This document shows, in pieces, positions 14,930 to 24,289 of a DNA stretch of 28,294 bases. Each line of letters starts with the position of its first letter. The stretch's first letter is position 1. A program made the position numbers and the translations under genes. The stretch is from contig JAFXDD010000035.1 of assembly GCA_017516285.1 (NCBI GenBank), positions 1-28,294 of the forward strand, in the 5' to 3' direction. This DNA comes from Lachnospiraceae bacterium. Its GTDB lineage: Bacteria > Bacillota_A > Clostridia > Lachnospirales > Lachnospiraceae. The notes below the pieces were generated by a model that was given only the letters and a program-made list of their open reading frames with translations, did no database searches and was not told the origin of the DNA.

Positions 14930-16172
14930 CGTATATTCTTGCTCCTAGTTCTGATAAGTCTCTGCATATATTTTCATAGCCACGATAAATATGACCACAA
15001 TTTTCAATGTATGTTTCTCCACCGGCACCAAGGCCTGCCAATACCAGTGCTGCACCACCTCGTAATTCTTCAGCAGTAATTGTACTGCCATGTAATTTCT
15101 CCACACCTCTAATATAGGCTGTATGCTCCTCAATATGAATGTCAGCTCCCATTTTGATAAGCTCCGGTGCAATGCGGAATCGATTACCAAAAATCCGCTC
15201 CTCTATCACACTTTCCCCATTGGCGGTACACATGGTTGTGAGCAGCTGAGACTGCAAATCCGTAGGGAACCCCGGATACACCTCAGTAACTGTGTGAGGA
15301 ATGGCATAAAGGGTATCTCTGCGATGCAAATATAAGCCCTCAGAATTTACAAGCGTGCTGCCGCCCATGGCATGCAGCATTGGGATTAGTCTGGTCATAT
15401 GGTCTACAGGTGCCCCTTCTAAAAGCACACCACCGCCTGTTATCATACAAGCCAATGCATAGGTACCTGCTACAATCCTGTCACCGGGTAACAAAATGCT
15501 TCCCGCATGAAGCTCTGACACACCATGAATGACAATATCCTTCCTTCCCGCACCGGAAATTCTGGCTCCTGCTGATATAAGAAAATCGCATAAAGCAACG
15601 ATTTCCGGCTCCATGGCTGCTCCATGAATGGTGGTTACCCCTTCTGCCAAAACAGCTGCCATAATCAGGTTCTCTGTAACCCCTACACTTGGAAACGTTA
15701 AAAAGTGCTCACACCCAAGCAATTTGGATGCCTTAGCCTTAATACGGCTGTCACTGTCACAGAAAATAACGCCCATATCGTTAAGGTAACTAATGTGCCA
15801 ATTCACAGGTCTGTCACCTATCACACATCCACCGGGATACTCTAAATCCACTTCACCAAAACGCCCAAGCATGGCTCCCAAAAGAAAAATACTGGAGCGC
15901 ATAGTGCCCTCCTTTTTTTCTTCCAACGGCCCCGGGGTAAGATGTGTGGTATTTACGTATAAATTTCTGCCTTTCCAGTAAGTCACTGCTCCCTGAGAAC
16001 GAATTAACTCTAACATATAGTAAACGTCCGCAATCTTGGGACAATTTTTTATCTCATGTTCTCCCTTCGCAAGTAACGTGGCTGCTAATATCGGAAGTGC
16101 TGCATTTTTGGAGCCCTGGATGCGCACCTGCCCTGTAAGGGGTACGCCTCCACGTATAAATATATGTTTCAT
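14922..16172 (-). CDS. murA: UDP-N-acetylglucosamine 1-carboxyvinyltransferase (MurA)
   Basis: First committed step of peptidoglycan precursor synthesis: transfers enolpyruvate from PEP to UDP-GlcNAc; fosfomycin target. From ATG 16172 it is 416 aa. Motifs: GGVPLTGQVRIQGSKNAALP (Lys22 and Asn23 at the start), LLGAMLGRFGEV, the active-site cysteine in PGGCVIGDRP (Cys116), and FPTDLQSQLLT with the catalytic Asp. The Cys, not Asp, at 116 predicts fosfomycin sensitivity of this enzyme. AGGTGG lies 5 nt upstream but can pair with an upstream ACCACCTG. Placement of murA between ftsW and ftsQ, where Bacillus has murG and murB, is noteworthy. Confidence 0.95.
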   Translation of the reverse strand: MKHIFIRGGVPLTGQVRIQGSKNAALPILAATLLAKGEHEIKNCPKIADVYYMLELIRSQGAVTYWKGRNLYVNTTHLTPGPLEEKKEGTMRSSIFLLGAMLGRFGEVDLEYPGGCVIGDRPVNWHISYLNDMGVIFCDSDSRIKAKASKLLGCEHFLTFPSVGVTENLIMAAVLAEGVTTIHGAAMEPEIVALCDFLISAGARISGAGRKDIVIHGVSELHAGSILLPGDRIVAGTYALACMITGGGVLLEGAPVDHMTRLIPMLHAMGGSTLVNSEGLYLHRRDTLYAIPHTVTEVYPGFPTDLQSQLLTTMCTANGESVIEERIFGNRFRIAPELIKMGADIHIEEHTAYIRGVEKLHGSTITAEELRGGAALVLAGLGAGGETYIENCGHIYRGYENICRDLSELGARIYGE

Positions 16173-16175
16173 ACA

Positions 16176-16217
16176 ACCACCTGGCAAAAAACGCTTATTG
16201 TATTATATGCAGGTGGT
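16176..16217 (-). promoter_or_regulatory. 8-bp inverted repeat covering the murA RBS, with TATAAT in the loop
   Basis: Plus-strand ACCACCTG (16176-16183) and CAGGTGGT (16210-16217) are exact complements. On the minus-strand RNA the later arm is the CAGGTGG ribosome binding site of murA. The 26-nt loop holds a TATAAT on the minus strand (16207-16202) that could be a -10, but no good -35 is seen; if used, the transcript would lack the first arm. Confidence 0.45.
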
Positions 16218-16237
16218 GTGTAAAACTTTCCTGTTTT

Positions 16238-17422
16238 TTAATAATTTGTTATTTTAATGTTTCGGGCTACATTCATAACAATACCCATTTCAAACATCAA
16301 GAAACAGATACTGGTACCGCCGTAACTGATAAACGGCAGGGAAATACCTGTATTCGGTATGGTGTTGGTTACTACTGCAATATTCAGAATAACCTGCACG
16401 GCAATGTGAGCAATAACACCCACAACAATCATGGCCCCCTGTAAATCCACTGCATGGGTGGCAATGATGACCATACGCCAGATTAAAATCATAAACATCA
16501 AAATAACTGCAATACCACCGAACAGACCTAATTCTTCACAAATAATGGAAAAAATCATGTCGTTCTGAGCCTCCGGCAGGAAGTTCAGCTTCTGAATACT
16601 CTGACACAAGCCCTTGCCCCAGATACCGCCGGAACCGATAGCATAAAGTGCCTGCAAGGACTGATAACCCTTACCGGATGCATATTTCTCTAAATCCAGC
16701 CATGCCAGAATACGCTCTGAACGGAAACCGCCTCCACTGGCAGCACTTTGCACGATGTACCAAATAAGGGCTGCTACACCGGCAATGCCTGTAACTGCTA
16801 GTGCAATCCAATACTTATAATTCTTGGTAGACACAAAAATCATGGCAATACAGATTGCAAAAATGATAATAGCAGAGCTTAAATTATCGGTAATCTTATA
16901 TACCATCAAAAAAATCGGCAACGTCATGCCTATCATGGCAGCAATAATTTTGATATTATTAATACGCTTACGATACGCATAAACGAAATTAGCAAGAAAA
17001 ATAATCATTCCCAGCTTAACAGGCTCTGCAGCCTGAAAAGAAATAGGCCCTAATCGTATCCAACGTCTTGCACCATTGGCCTCATATCCAAAAGGAAAAA
17101 TCATAAGGATGACTGCAATACAGGCTAAATAAGGTAAAAATCCTAATTTACGATAAATTTGGTATGGTATTTTGTATGCTGCAAAGACTCCCACAAATCC
17201 TACTGCAATAGCAAATGCCTGCTTTTTCACATAATAATTTGGATCTCCGAACTCCTGCATAGCCTCATAGTAGCTGGCTGAATATACCATAATGAGTCCA
17301 AAGCCTACCAAAAAGATTAGTACCAGCAAAAAAGTATAATCAAAATAAAAGATTTCTTTCTTTGTCGGCTGTTCTGATGTAGTTGTCTGTTTAGGTTTAA
17401 ATTGTCTAATATTATTCTGCAA
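16238..17422 (-). CDS. ftsW: SEDS-family peptidoglycan glycosyltransferase FtsW (or SpoVE)
   Basis: Polytopic membrane glycan polymerase that works with a class B PBP at the septum. The 394-aa protein has about ten hydrophobic segments after a 26-residue cytosolic tail. SEDS landmarks are VYSASYYEA, NGARRWIRLGPISFQAAEPVKLG, TDNLSSA, GKGLCQSIQKLNFLPEAQNDMIFSIICEELG and NTGISLPFISYGGTS. The start is TTG 17422 with AGGAG 8 nt away; no in-frame ATG matches. Only one SEDS gene is in the cluster, so it may serve both vegetative division and the spore septum/cortex role of SpoVE. It follows murD by 20 nt. Confidence 0.94.
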   Translation of the reverse strand: MQNNIRQFKPKQTTTSEQPTKKEIFYFDYTFLLVLIFLVGFGLIMVYSASYYEAMQEFGDPNYYVKKQAFAIAVGFVGVFAAYKIPYQIYRKLGFLPYLACIAVILMIFPFGYEANGARRWIRLGPISFQAAEPVKLGMIIFLANFVYAYRKRINNIKIIAAMIGMTLPIFLMVYKITDNLSSAIIIFAICIAMIFVSTKNYKYWIALAVTGIAGVAALIWYIVQSAASGGGFRSERILAWLDLEKYASGKGYQSLQALYAIGSGGIWGKGLCQSIQKLNFLPEAQNDMIFSIICEELGLFGGIAVILMFMILIWRMVIIATHAVDLQGAMIVVGVIAHIAVQVILNIAVVTNTIPNTGISLPFISYGGTSICFLMFEMGIVMNVARNIKITNY

Positions 17423-17442
17423 TGGAACTCTCCTACTCTTTT

Positions 17443-18807
17443 TTATGACAGGCTTCGCACATAATCCTTAAACTGTCTGCCTCTTTCCTCATAATTAGGG
17501 AACATCCCCCAACTTGCACAGGCCGGAGACAACAATACTGCGTCGCCTTCCTTGGCATGGTCTGTACAGATTTTCAGGCACTCTTCAAAGGTATCTGCAA
17601 ATACATAATCCGTAAAGCCACGCTTCTCGGCACAGGCTGCAATCTTTTCTCTGGTCTGGCCAATTAAAACCAAAAGCTTTACCTTACCGCCAAAGGCCTC
17701 AATCCATTCGTCATACTCACTATGCTTGTCGTAACCACCACCAATTAAGATGGTAGGCTTATTCATAGCCAAAATACCCTGAATAGCAGCATCCGGGTTG
17801 GTGCCCTTGGAATCGTTGTAATAATCTACACCGCTCTTTGTGGCAACGAATTCAATACGATGCTCTACTGCTTTAAATGTCTTGATAGTACGTAAAAGAC
17901 TTTCCAGTGGCAAACCAAAGGATAACCCTATCCCCAGTGCAGCCATCACGTTCTCAACGTTACACGTACCCACCAGATTCATATCTGTGTGAATATTCAT
18001 AATCGCCTCATGCTGACCACCCTTAGCAATATAAATCGTATCACCCTGACAGTAAATACCTTCCTCAAGTACTCTTGCTGAAGAGAAAAATACAACGGTT
18101 GCCGGACACCTATGTAAGCCAAAATCCCTGGTGTAATCATTCTCATAATTGAGAATACAATACTGCGCCTTTGTCTGACCCTTTGTAATCTTCTCCTTGG
18201 TACCTGCATAATTTGCCATAGTATAATGGCGGTCTAAATGGTCCGGCGTCACATTTAAGATAGCGGACACCTCCGGACAAAACTCCTCCACACTCTCCAG
18301 CTGGAAGGAACTGATTTCTGCCACAGTCACACTGTTCTCCGTAGTTTTTAAAGCCTCCAGTGTATATGGATTGCCGATATTGCCTACCACAAACACACTT
18401 TCATAATAATCCTGCATCATCTGCCCTACTAAAGTAGTGGTAGTGGTCTTACCGTTGGTACCGGTGATACCGATAAGTCGTCCTTTAGCCAGCTGGTAAC
18501 CCAGCTCAATCTCTCCAATAACAGGGATTTGGTGGTCATGTAACATATTCACTAAGGGACTATCTATAGGAACACCCGGGCTGACTACTGCCATGTCCAG
18601 CTTATGTAATACTTCCTCGCTTAAAACACCGATAATAATCTCCGCCTCACACCCCTCAGGAAGCTTTTTGGAAATATCCTCCGGGGTCAGCTTCTCATTT
18701 CCGTCAAAAACAATTAAGTGGGCCTGCACCGCGGACAAAGCCTTAAGGGCTCCCATGCCGCTGATGCCGCTGCCTATAATTAAAATATTCTTGTCTGTAA
18801 ATATCAT
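17443..18807 (-). CDS. murD: UDP-N-acetylmuramoyl-L-alanine--D-glutamate ligase (MurD)
   Basis: ATP-dependent cytosolic ligase adding D-glutamate to UDP-MurNAc-L-Ala. The protein has the three Mur-ligase domains in 454 aa. It opens with NILIIGSGISGMGALKAL (Rossmann-like UDP-binding), carries the ATP loop GITGTNGKTTTT (residues 113-124), NVTPDHLDRH, the adenine-contacting NVENVMAALGIG, YYNDSKGTNPDAA and the C-terminal LLSPACASWGMFPNYEERG. AGGAG precedes ATG 18807. It lies 58 nt after mraY in the expected order for clostridial cell-wall clusters; murE and murF are not in the window. Confidence 0.96.
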   Translation of the reverse strand: MIFTDKNILIIGSGISGMGALKALSAVQAHLIVFDGNEKLTPEDISKKLPEGCEAEIIIGVLSEEVLHKLDMAVVSPGVPIDSPLVNMLHDHQIPVIGEIELGYQLAKGRLIGITGTNGKTTTTTLVGQMMQDYYESVFVVGNIGNPYTLEALKTTENSVTVAEISSFQLESVEEFCPEVSAILNVTPDHLDRHYTMANYAGTKEKITKGQTKAQYCILNYENDYTRDFGLHRCPATVVFFSSARVLEEGIYCQGDTIYIAKGGQHEAIMNIHTDMNLVGTCNVENVMAALGIGLSFGLPLESLLRTIKTFKAVEHRIEFVATKSGVDYYNDSKGTNPDAAIQGILAMNKPTILIGGGYDKHSEYDEWIEAFGGKVKLLVLIGQTREKIAACAEKRGFTDYVFADTFEECLKICTDHAKEGDAVLLSPACASWGMFPNYEERGRQFKDYVRSLS

Positions 18808-18865
18808 AGTTTTCTCCTAGTTTTACCAATCATTCAGACATACAATCCGCCAGATAAGGCAGGTA

Positions 18866-19831
18866 TCAAATCCCTGCAATCGCTACAAGGCAAAGCAATG
18901 CGGTCACTGTGGTAAACACAGCCACTACTCTGGTCTCGCTCCAACCACCCAGTTCAAAATGATGATGAATCGGTGCCATCCTGAAGAAACGCTTTCCCTT
19001 CGTTATCTTAAAGTATGTAACCTGAATAATAACACTGGCTACCTCTATCAAATAAATAAATGCAACAATAGGAATAAAAAGCTGCAGTCCTGTAATATAA
19101 GCACAGCCTGCCACAAAACCGCCTAACGCCAAAGATCCTGTGTCTCCCATAAATACACTGGCCGGATACACATTAAACATTAAAAAACCCAGTAAACCGC
19201 CCACAACTGCGCAGGCAATAGGCTCAATACCGGCACCCATTCCCAGACTGACTACCGCAAAAAAAGTAGCAATCATTACGGTCACACTGCTCTCCAGTCC
19301 ATCGATACCATCCGTAAAGTTAGCACCGTTTACGGTACCGATTACAATAAAAAACATAACAGGAATCGTAAGAATACCCAAATCAATGGTCTTTTCCATA
19401 AACGGAATGTGCATTACCAAATCAATATCTGCTACTGCAATCAAATAATAAGCAAAAATACTGGTTACAATCAGCTGCCCTATCATTTTCTGGGCTGATG
19501 TAAGCCCCATGGAACGCTTTAATACAACTTTAATATAATCATCCAAAAAACCGATTAAGCCAAATCCCAGCGTCAAAAACAAAACCGGAACTACATTGGG
19601 ATACACCTTGATAAAAGGCAGTGTCATCAATGTGATACTGATTAAAAACAGGATACCGCCCATGGTAGGCGTACCGTTCTTTTTCAAATGGCTCTGCGGC
19701 CCGTCATCTCTAACTGTCTGCCCAAATTTTAATTTTCTTAAATATGGTATAATCACCGGTCCAAGTACCACCGTGATAAAAAATGCTCCTACTATTGGTA
19801 ATACAACCGGAAATAATAACTCGCCAAACAT
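18866..19831 (-). CDS. mraY: Phospho-N-acetylmuramoyl-pentapeptide transferase (MraY)
   Basis: Membrane enzyme that transfers phospho-MurNAc-pentapeptide from UDP to undecaprenyl phosphate, giving lipid I. At 321 aa with about ten hydrophobic helices it is of normal length. Family motifs are DDGPQSHLKKNGTPTMGGI near residue 42, FLDDYIKV, NFTDGIDGLE with the catalytic aspartates, VFMGDTGSLALGG, and the signature MAPIHHHFELGGWSE near the C-terminus. AGGAG precedes ATG 19831. It begins 31 nt after the second PBP. Confidence 0.97.
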   Translation of the reverse strand: MFGELLFPVVLPIVGAFFITVVLGPVIIPYLRKLKFGQTVRDDGPQSHLKKNGTPTMGGILFLISITLMTLPFIKVYPNVVPVLFLTLGFGLIGFLDDYIKVVLKRSMGLTSAQKMIGQLIVTSIFAYYLIAVADIDLVMHIPFMEKTIDLGILTIPVMFFIVIGTVNGANFTDGIDGLESSVTVMIATFFAVVSLGMGAGIEPIACAVVGGLLGFLMFNVYPASVFMGDTGSLALGGFVAGCAYITGLQLFIPIVAFIYLIEVASVIIQVTYFKITKGKRFFRMAPIHHHFELGGWSETRVVAVFTTVTALLCLVAIAGI

Positions 19832-19862
19832 CCTTGTCTCCTCTCTGGTCTCTCACATTTAT

Positions 19863-21581
19863 TTAATTATACTCCTTTTCTTCCAAATAAGGAAGCACAT
19901 TTTCAAAAAGTTGACGAACAATCGGCGCGGCAATCTGTCCGCCATAATATACCCCTTTTGGATGGGTAATAATAGCAATGGCAATCACTTGGGGATCATC
20001 TGCCGGCGCAAAGCCGATAAAGGAAGCTATATACTTGCCGTTTCCTCTGGGCAGGGTCTGACTGGTGGCCGTTTTGCCCCCTACCAGATACCCCTCTACC
20101 TTACCATTCTTGCCGCCGCCTTCACTGACTACACTTTCTAAAATATCACGCATGGTGGCAGAGGTTTCATCACTGACAATACCCTCTGTTACCGGATATT
20201 CAAATACCGTGGTGCCCTCCACGCCCTCTGACTTCACTGCCAGATGAGGGGTGACTCTGTTCCCACCATTAATAATGGAAGAAACCGTGGTCAAAAGCTG
20301 AATGGGTGTAATCTGAAAGGATTGCCCAAAGGACATGGTGGCTAACTCCACCGGTCCCATATTCTCCATCTGATGAACAATAGTTCTGCTTTCACCCGGC
20401 AAGTCAATACCGGTCTTTGTTTTTAATCCAAACTGCTCAAAATATGCATAATACGTCTCTACGCCAAGTCTCTGCCCGATAGTGATGAAAGTAGGATTAC
20501 AACTGACTTGCGTTCCCTCCCGGAACGACAAAATCCCATGGCCTGTCGTCTTATGGCAACGAATACGCCTATCTTCTACCATAATAAAACCGGGACAGCT
20601 AAAGGTATCCTCCGGTTTAACCACACCCTCTTCCAGACCTGCGGCAGCTGTAATAATTTTGAACGTGGAGCCCGGCTCGTAAGTATCATTAATACAGCCG
20701 TTACGCCACATTTTATTTAAGTTATCCTGGGTATTGCCGCCGGTAAGCTTGGTGTTCCAAATATCCGTCAGCTCATAAGGATTATTCAAATCAAACTCCG
20801 GCCAGTTCACACAGGCATATATTTCTCCATTATTGGGATTCATAACCAAAATCATTACATTGTCTGCCTGCTTGGTATCATAAGCCTGACTGGCTAACTG
20901 CATGGCATAATTCTGGATATTTAAATCCAGACTGATGGTCAAATCCTCCCCTGCTATAGGTTCTTCTCTGCGTTCCCCTTCCCGTTGTAATTCAATACCC
21001 TTTGCGTCGGTAACCGTTAATATCTTGCCGGGTGTGCCTGACAGATATTCTTCATAGGTAACCTCTAAACCGATAATCCCCTGATTATCACTGCCGGTAA
21101 AGCCTAACACCTTACTTGCCAACATCCCATAGGGATAATATCTTTTATAATCCTCGTCAACCTTTACCCCTGCCATATCATAAGCACGTATCCGGTCTCC
21201 GATTTCCTTGTCCACATTACTTTTAATCCTCTCGCGTGAAGAATATTTTTCCACCCGCTTACGGACATACTCTTCGGTCAGGCCCAATTCCTTGCAAAGC
21301 ATATCAATCACTGCTTCTCTGTCTTCCATCTGGGAATAAATGACTGACACCGTACAAACGGTTTTATTATCTGCCAAGGCAATACCATTCCGGTCCAGAA
21401 TGCGTCCTCTGGCAGCCTTAATATCCCTTTCTCTTTCATGAAGTTCCTGCGCCATAGCTGCATAATAATCACTTTTGGCAACCATTAAAAAGACCAGCCT
21501 GCCAAACAAGCCTATTAACAAGAGCAGACTCCCCACACCGAGAAGTAATATTTTCTTTTTTTGATAAGTGCGTACAAACAT
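19863..21581 (-). CDS. Class B penicillin-binding protein, SpoVD-like position
   Basis: Transpeptidase that cross-links septal or cortex peptidoglycan. 572 aa: one N-terminal membrane helix (about 11-34), the PBP dimerisation domain (RGRILDRNGIALADN, residues 58-72), then the transpeptidase with SxxK at Ser305 (GSTFK), SxN at 360-362 (SCN) and KTA at 503-505 (GGKTATSQT) where KTG is usual. No PASTA domain is present. It is the second of two tandem class B PBPs, the place of spoVD in Bacillus, so a sporulation role is likely but not proven. GAGGT lies about 6 nt from ATG 21581. Confidence 0.9.
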   Translation of the reverse strand: MFVRTYQKKKILLLGVGSLLLLIGLFGRLVFLMVAKSDYYAAMAQELHERERDIKAARGRILDRNGIALADNKTVCTVSVIYSQMEDREAVIDMLCKELGLTEEYVRKRVEKYSSRERIKSNVDKEIGDRIRAYDMAGVKVDEDYKRYYPYGMLASKVLGFTGSDNQGIIGLEVTYEEYLSGTPGKILTVTDAKGIELQREGERREEPIAGEDLTISLDLNIQNYAMQLASQAYDTKQADNVMILVMNPNNGEIYACVNWPEFDLNNPYELTDIWNTKLTGGNTQDNLNKMWRNGCINDTYEPGSTFKIITAAAGLEEGVVKPEDTFSCPGFIMVEDRRIRCHKTTGHGILSFREGTQVSCNPTFITIGQRLGVETYYAYFEQFGLKTKTGIDLPGESRTIVHQMENMGPVELATMSFGQSFQITPIQLLTTVSSIINGGNRVTPHLAVKSEGVEGTTVFEYPVTEGIVSDETSATMRDILESVVSEGGGKNGKVEGYLVGGKTATSQTLPRGNGKYIASFIGFAPADDPQVIAIAIITHPKGVYYGGQIAAPIVRQLFENVLPYLEEKEYN

Positions 21582-21632
21582 CCGGTGACCTCACGGAGGG
21601 TATTATTATAATTTATGCACCTTATACTCCGG

Positions 21633-23747
21633 TTATTCCCCTTCCACTTCTGTCGACTCACTGCTTGTCACACCTGCCGCCTCATCCCGTTTATTCTGAT
21701 AATCCTGAATAACAGCATTTTGCTTATCCTGTAAAGCCTGCTGTTCTTCCTCGGTCAGCTCCTCTGTCATAAAGATGCCCATATACGGCAGCATATCTGC
21801 AAAAATATCTCTGGCAATCCAGCATGCATACTCTGTCATTTTGGACTGATCCGGTCCATTTGGTCTGTCCACTACTGCATAAACCAGCACCTGAGGATCA
21901 TCAGCCGGTGCATAACCGCAGAAAGATACAACATAATTTGTCTTAGAACGGACACCATTTTCCAACGTCTCGGAAGTACCGGTCTTACCGCCGATGGCAT
22001 AGCCTGCAGGCTTTGCCTTTCGGCCTGTACCATCTGCAACTGTTGCATTACAGTATTCTACAATTTTATCACTGGTAGCTGCGGAAACGGTCTGCTTTAC
22101 TAAAAACGGTTCAATATTTTGTACCACATTGCCGTTTTCATCCAAAATCTGACGAACCATCTGTGGTTGATATAAATACCCGCCATTTACCAGAGAGCTA
22201 AAGCTTGCAGCCATCTGTATCATGGTCACCTGAAAGCCCTGACCGAAGGAACTGGTGGCAAGCTCTGACACTCCCATGGTATCTATGGTGTGAATCAGTC
22301 CCAACGTTCTGGCTTCACCCACTAAATCTACATTACTCTTTAACCCAAAACCAAAGGCATTCTGATACTTTGCAAATTTTTCTGCACCCAGATTTTCAGA
22401 CATATACATCATTGCCACGTTACAGGACTCCTGAATGGACTGGGAAACATTTACAATACCATGCCCGGAAGTATTGTGACACCTGATAGGCCAACCACCA
22501 CGATATAAAGAGCCTTCGCATACATAGGTTTCATTGCCGGTAATACTACCCTCCTCCAGACACATTGCCACTGTAAAAGGCTTGGCAACAGAACCCGGTT
22601 CGTAGGTATCGGATAAACAGAAATTTCTCCAAAGCTGATTTAACTCATAGGAATATTTGGAAATCAGCTGCACATTTTCGGCTCCCTCTACAGGCGCCTC
22701 CCCTGTATTAGAAGCAACCATCTCCTCTTTCATAGCCTCAATGCGTTCCTCTGTATAATGCATGGACAAATCATATGGATTAGAACAGTCAAAGCCCCTA
22801 TTGGTGGCCATAGCAAGAACACTTCCGTCATTGACATCCATGACTACCACACCGATATTTTCAGCACCGGCTCCTTCCCTGAAATTGTCTCTAAGCTCTT
22901 CATTGTAATTGTGAATTGCTTTTTCCACGATAGTTTGAATATTTAAATCCAGCGTACTGACAATCGTATCACCATTATCAGCCGGTTTTACCGTTCGCTT
23001 CAATTCACTGTCTGTATTGAGATAACCATATTCCCTGCCGGTAGTGCCGTTTAGCACATCATTGTAATACTCCTCCAGACCAAACTGGCCGACATTATCC
23101 TTACCCGTAAAGCCAAGCACATCGCTGGCCAGTGTCTTATACGGATATTTGCGAATATACTCTTCCTCAAACCAGATACCCTTGATATGGGCTCCGGTAT
23201 TTTTTACACCTGCTGCCTTCGCTGCCTCCTTTGCAAGCTTCTCCTGCTCCGTTACATAAGCGTGGTATGCTTCCTTATCCGTATAGCTCACCTGCTTTGC
23301 CACTTTATAATACTGCGAAGAAGGATTGGCGGATACATAAGCCTTTATCTTGTTCATATCTACGTCAAAGCACATTTCCAATGCATGTAACGTAGGATTG
23401 TAATTAGCCTCATCATCCAGCATTACCTTGGTATCTAAAATAACATTATAAACCTTTTCGCTGTAGGCCAACGTACTTCCGTTGGCATCCAAAATATCAC
23501 CACGCTTATACGGAAGCGTAGTAGAATCATACTTTTGCTGGGATAATACCTGCTTTTTGTACTTTGCTTCACTGGTATTTGTAATATTTATCAGTCTGCC
23601 TACTAAAAATAAAATTGCCAGAACCACTATAAAGCAAAAAACTACCAGCTTTACACGCATGTAAGAACGAAATCTGGTAGTATTTTGTGGTTTATTTCGT
23701 GTTCCGGAATGATGGTTGTTTTGTCCTGTGTTCTGACTTCTTGCCAT
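21633..23747 (-). CDS. ftsI: Class B penicillin-binding protein, FtsI/PBP2B-like
   Basis: Septal transpeptidase expected to pair with FtsW. 704 aa: a polar Asn-rich cytosolic tail, one membrane helix (about 32-54), dimerisation domain (KRGDILDANGSTLAYSE, 81-97), then transpeptidase with SxxK at Ser386 (GSVAK), SxN at 441-443 (SCN) and a normal KTG at 588-590 (GGKTGTSET). A charged Glu/Gln-rich tail of about 45 residues follows the catalytic domain (TEELTEEEQQALQDKQNAV); no PASTA domain is seen. GGAG lies 7 nt before ATG 23747. First of the two PBPs after ftsL, the position of pbpB in Bacillus. Confidence 0.92.
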   Translation of the reverse strand: MARSQNTGQNNHHSGTRNKPQNTTRFRSYMRVKLVVFCFIVVLAILFLVGRLINITNTSEAKYKKQVLSQQKYDSTTLPYKRGDILDANGSTLAYSEKVYNVILDTKVMLDDEANYNPTLHALEMCFDVDMNKIKAYVSANPSSQYYKVAKQVSYTDKEAYHAYVTEQEKLAKEAAKAAGVKNTGAHIKGIWFEEEYIRKYPYKTLASDVLGFTGKDNVGQFGLEEYYNDVLNGTTGREYGYLNTDSELKRTVKPADNGDTIVSTLDLNIQTIVEKAIHNYNEELRDNFREGAGAENIGVVVMDVNDGSVLAMATNRGFDCSNPYDLSMHYTEERIEAMKEEMVASNTGEAPVEGAENVQLISKYSYELNQLWRNFCLSDTYEPGSVAKPFTVAMCLEEGSITGNETYVCEGSLYRGGWPIRCHNTSGHGIVNVSQSIQESCNVAMMYMSENLGAEKFAKYQNAFGFGLKSNVDLVGEARTLGLIHTIDTMGVSELATSSFGQGFQVTMIQMAASFSSLVNGGYLYQPQMVRQILDENGNVVQNIEPFLVKQTVSAATSDKIVEYCNATVADGTGRKAKPAGYAIGGKTGTSETLENGVRSKTNYVVSFCGYAPADDPQVLVYAVVDRPNGPDQSKMTEYACWIARDIFADMLPYMGIFMTEELTEEEQQALQDKQNAVIQDYQNKRDEAAGVTSSESTEVEGE

Positions 23748-23768
23748 AACTAATCTCCAGAATATTTA

Positions 23769-24275
23769 TCAATCTTTGATGACACGGCTCTGCTCTACAT
23801 AATCATCCACATGTGATTCATATGTAATAATCTGATCCTCAGAAGCATATACCATACCAAGGTCCATAATTGCTACTTCGCGTACCTTCTCCAAATCCAC
23901 GCTGCTCATAATACGACCATAGTATTCATCATTCTCTGCTTTCAAAACGTTTAAGTCGCTTTCCAGACTTGCAATGCTATTTGTAAGTACTGATATTTCT
24001 GAGCTTAAGCTGATGTACTGAAGCATCATAGCACCCAATGCTACAAAAGCAACTAAAGTCAATACTAACAACGGTACGTTAACAGGGCTTGGCTTTGCCT
24101 GTATCCTTTGCTTTTTCTGAAGATCCGGTGCCGCAATTCTCTCAGCCTCTTTAACCGGTCTCTTTTGTGGTATCCGCTCATACTTTGGAGCCGCGCTGCC
24201 ATGTATATATGTAATTTTTGAATGATTTTTGCTGTTCATAGTCTGTGGCGTTGTTACTCTTCTCTGAGTGGCCAT
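23769..24275 (-). CDS. ftsL: FtsL-like divisome membrane protein
   Basis: 168-aa bitopic protein. A long basic cytosolic part (residues 1-65, with KKQRIQAKPSP before the membrane) is followed by one helix (VPLLVLTLVAFVALGAMMLQ) and an extracytoplasmic coiled coil (LSSEISVLTNSIASLESDLN), ending with the typical VREVAIMDLGMVYAS segment of FtsL/DivIC proteins. It lies between rsmH and the first PBP, which is the canonical place of ftsL. Sequence identity in this family is low, so the name rests on topology and position. AAGGAGGT precedes ATG 24275. Confidence 0.85.
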   Translation of the reverse strand: MATQRRVTTPQTMNSKNHSKITYIHGSAAPKYERIPQKRPVKEAERIAAPDLQKKQRIQAKPSPVNVPLLVLTLVAFVALGAMMLQYISLSSEISVLTNSIASLESDLNVLKAENDEYYGRIMSSVDLEKVREVAIMDLGMVYASEDQIITYESHVDDYVEQSRVIKD

Positions 24276-24289
24276 ACCAATATACCTCC

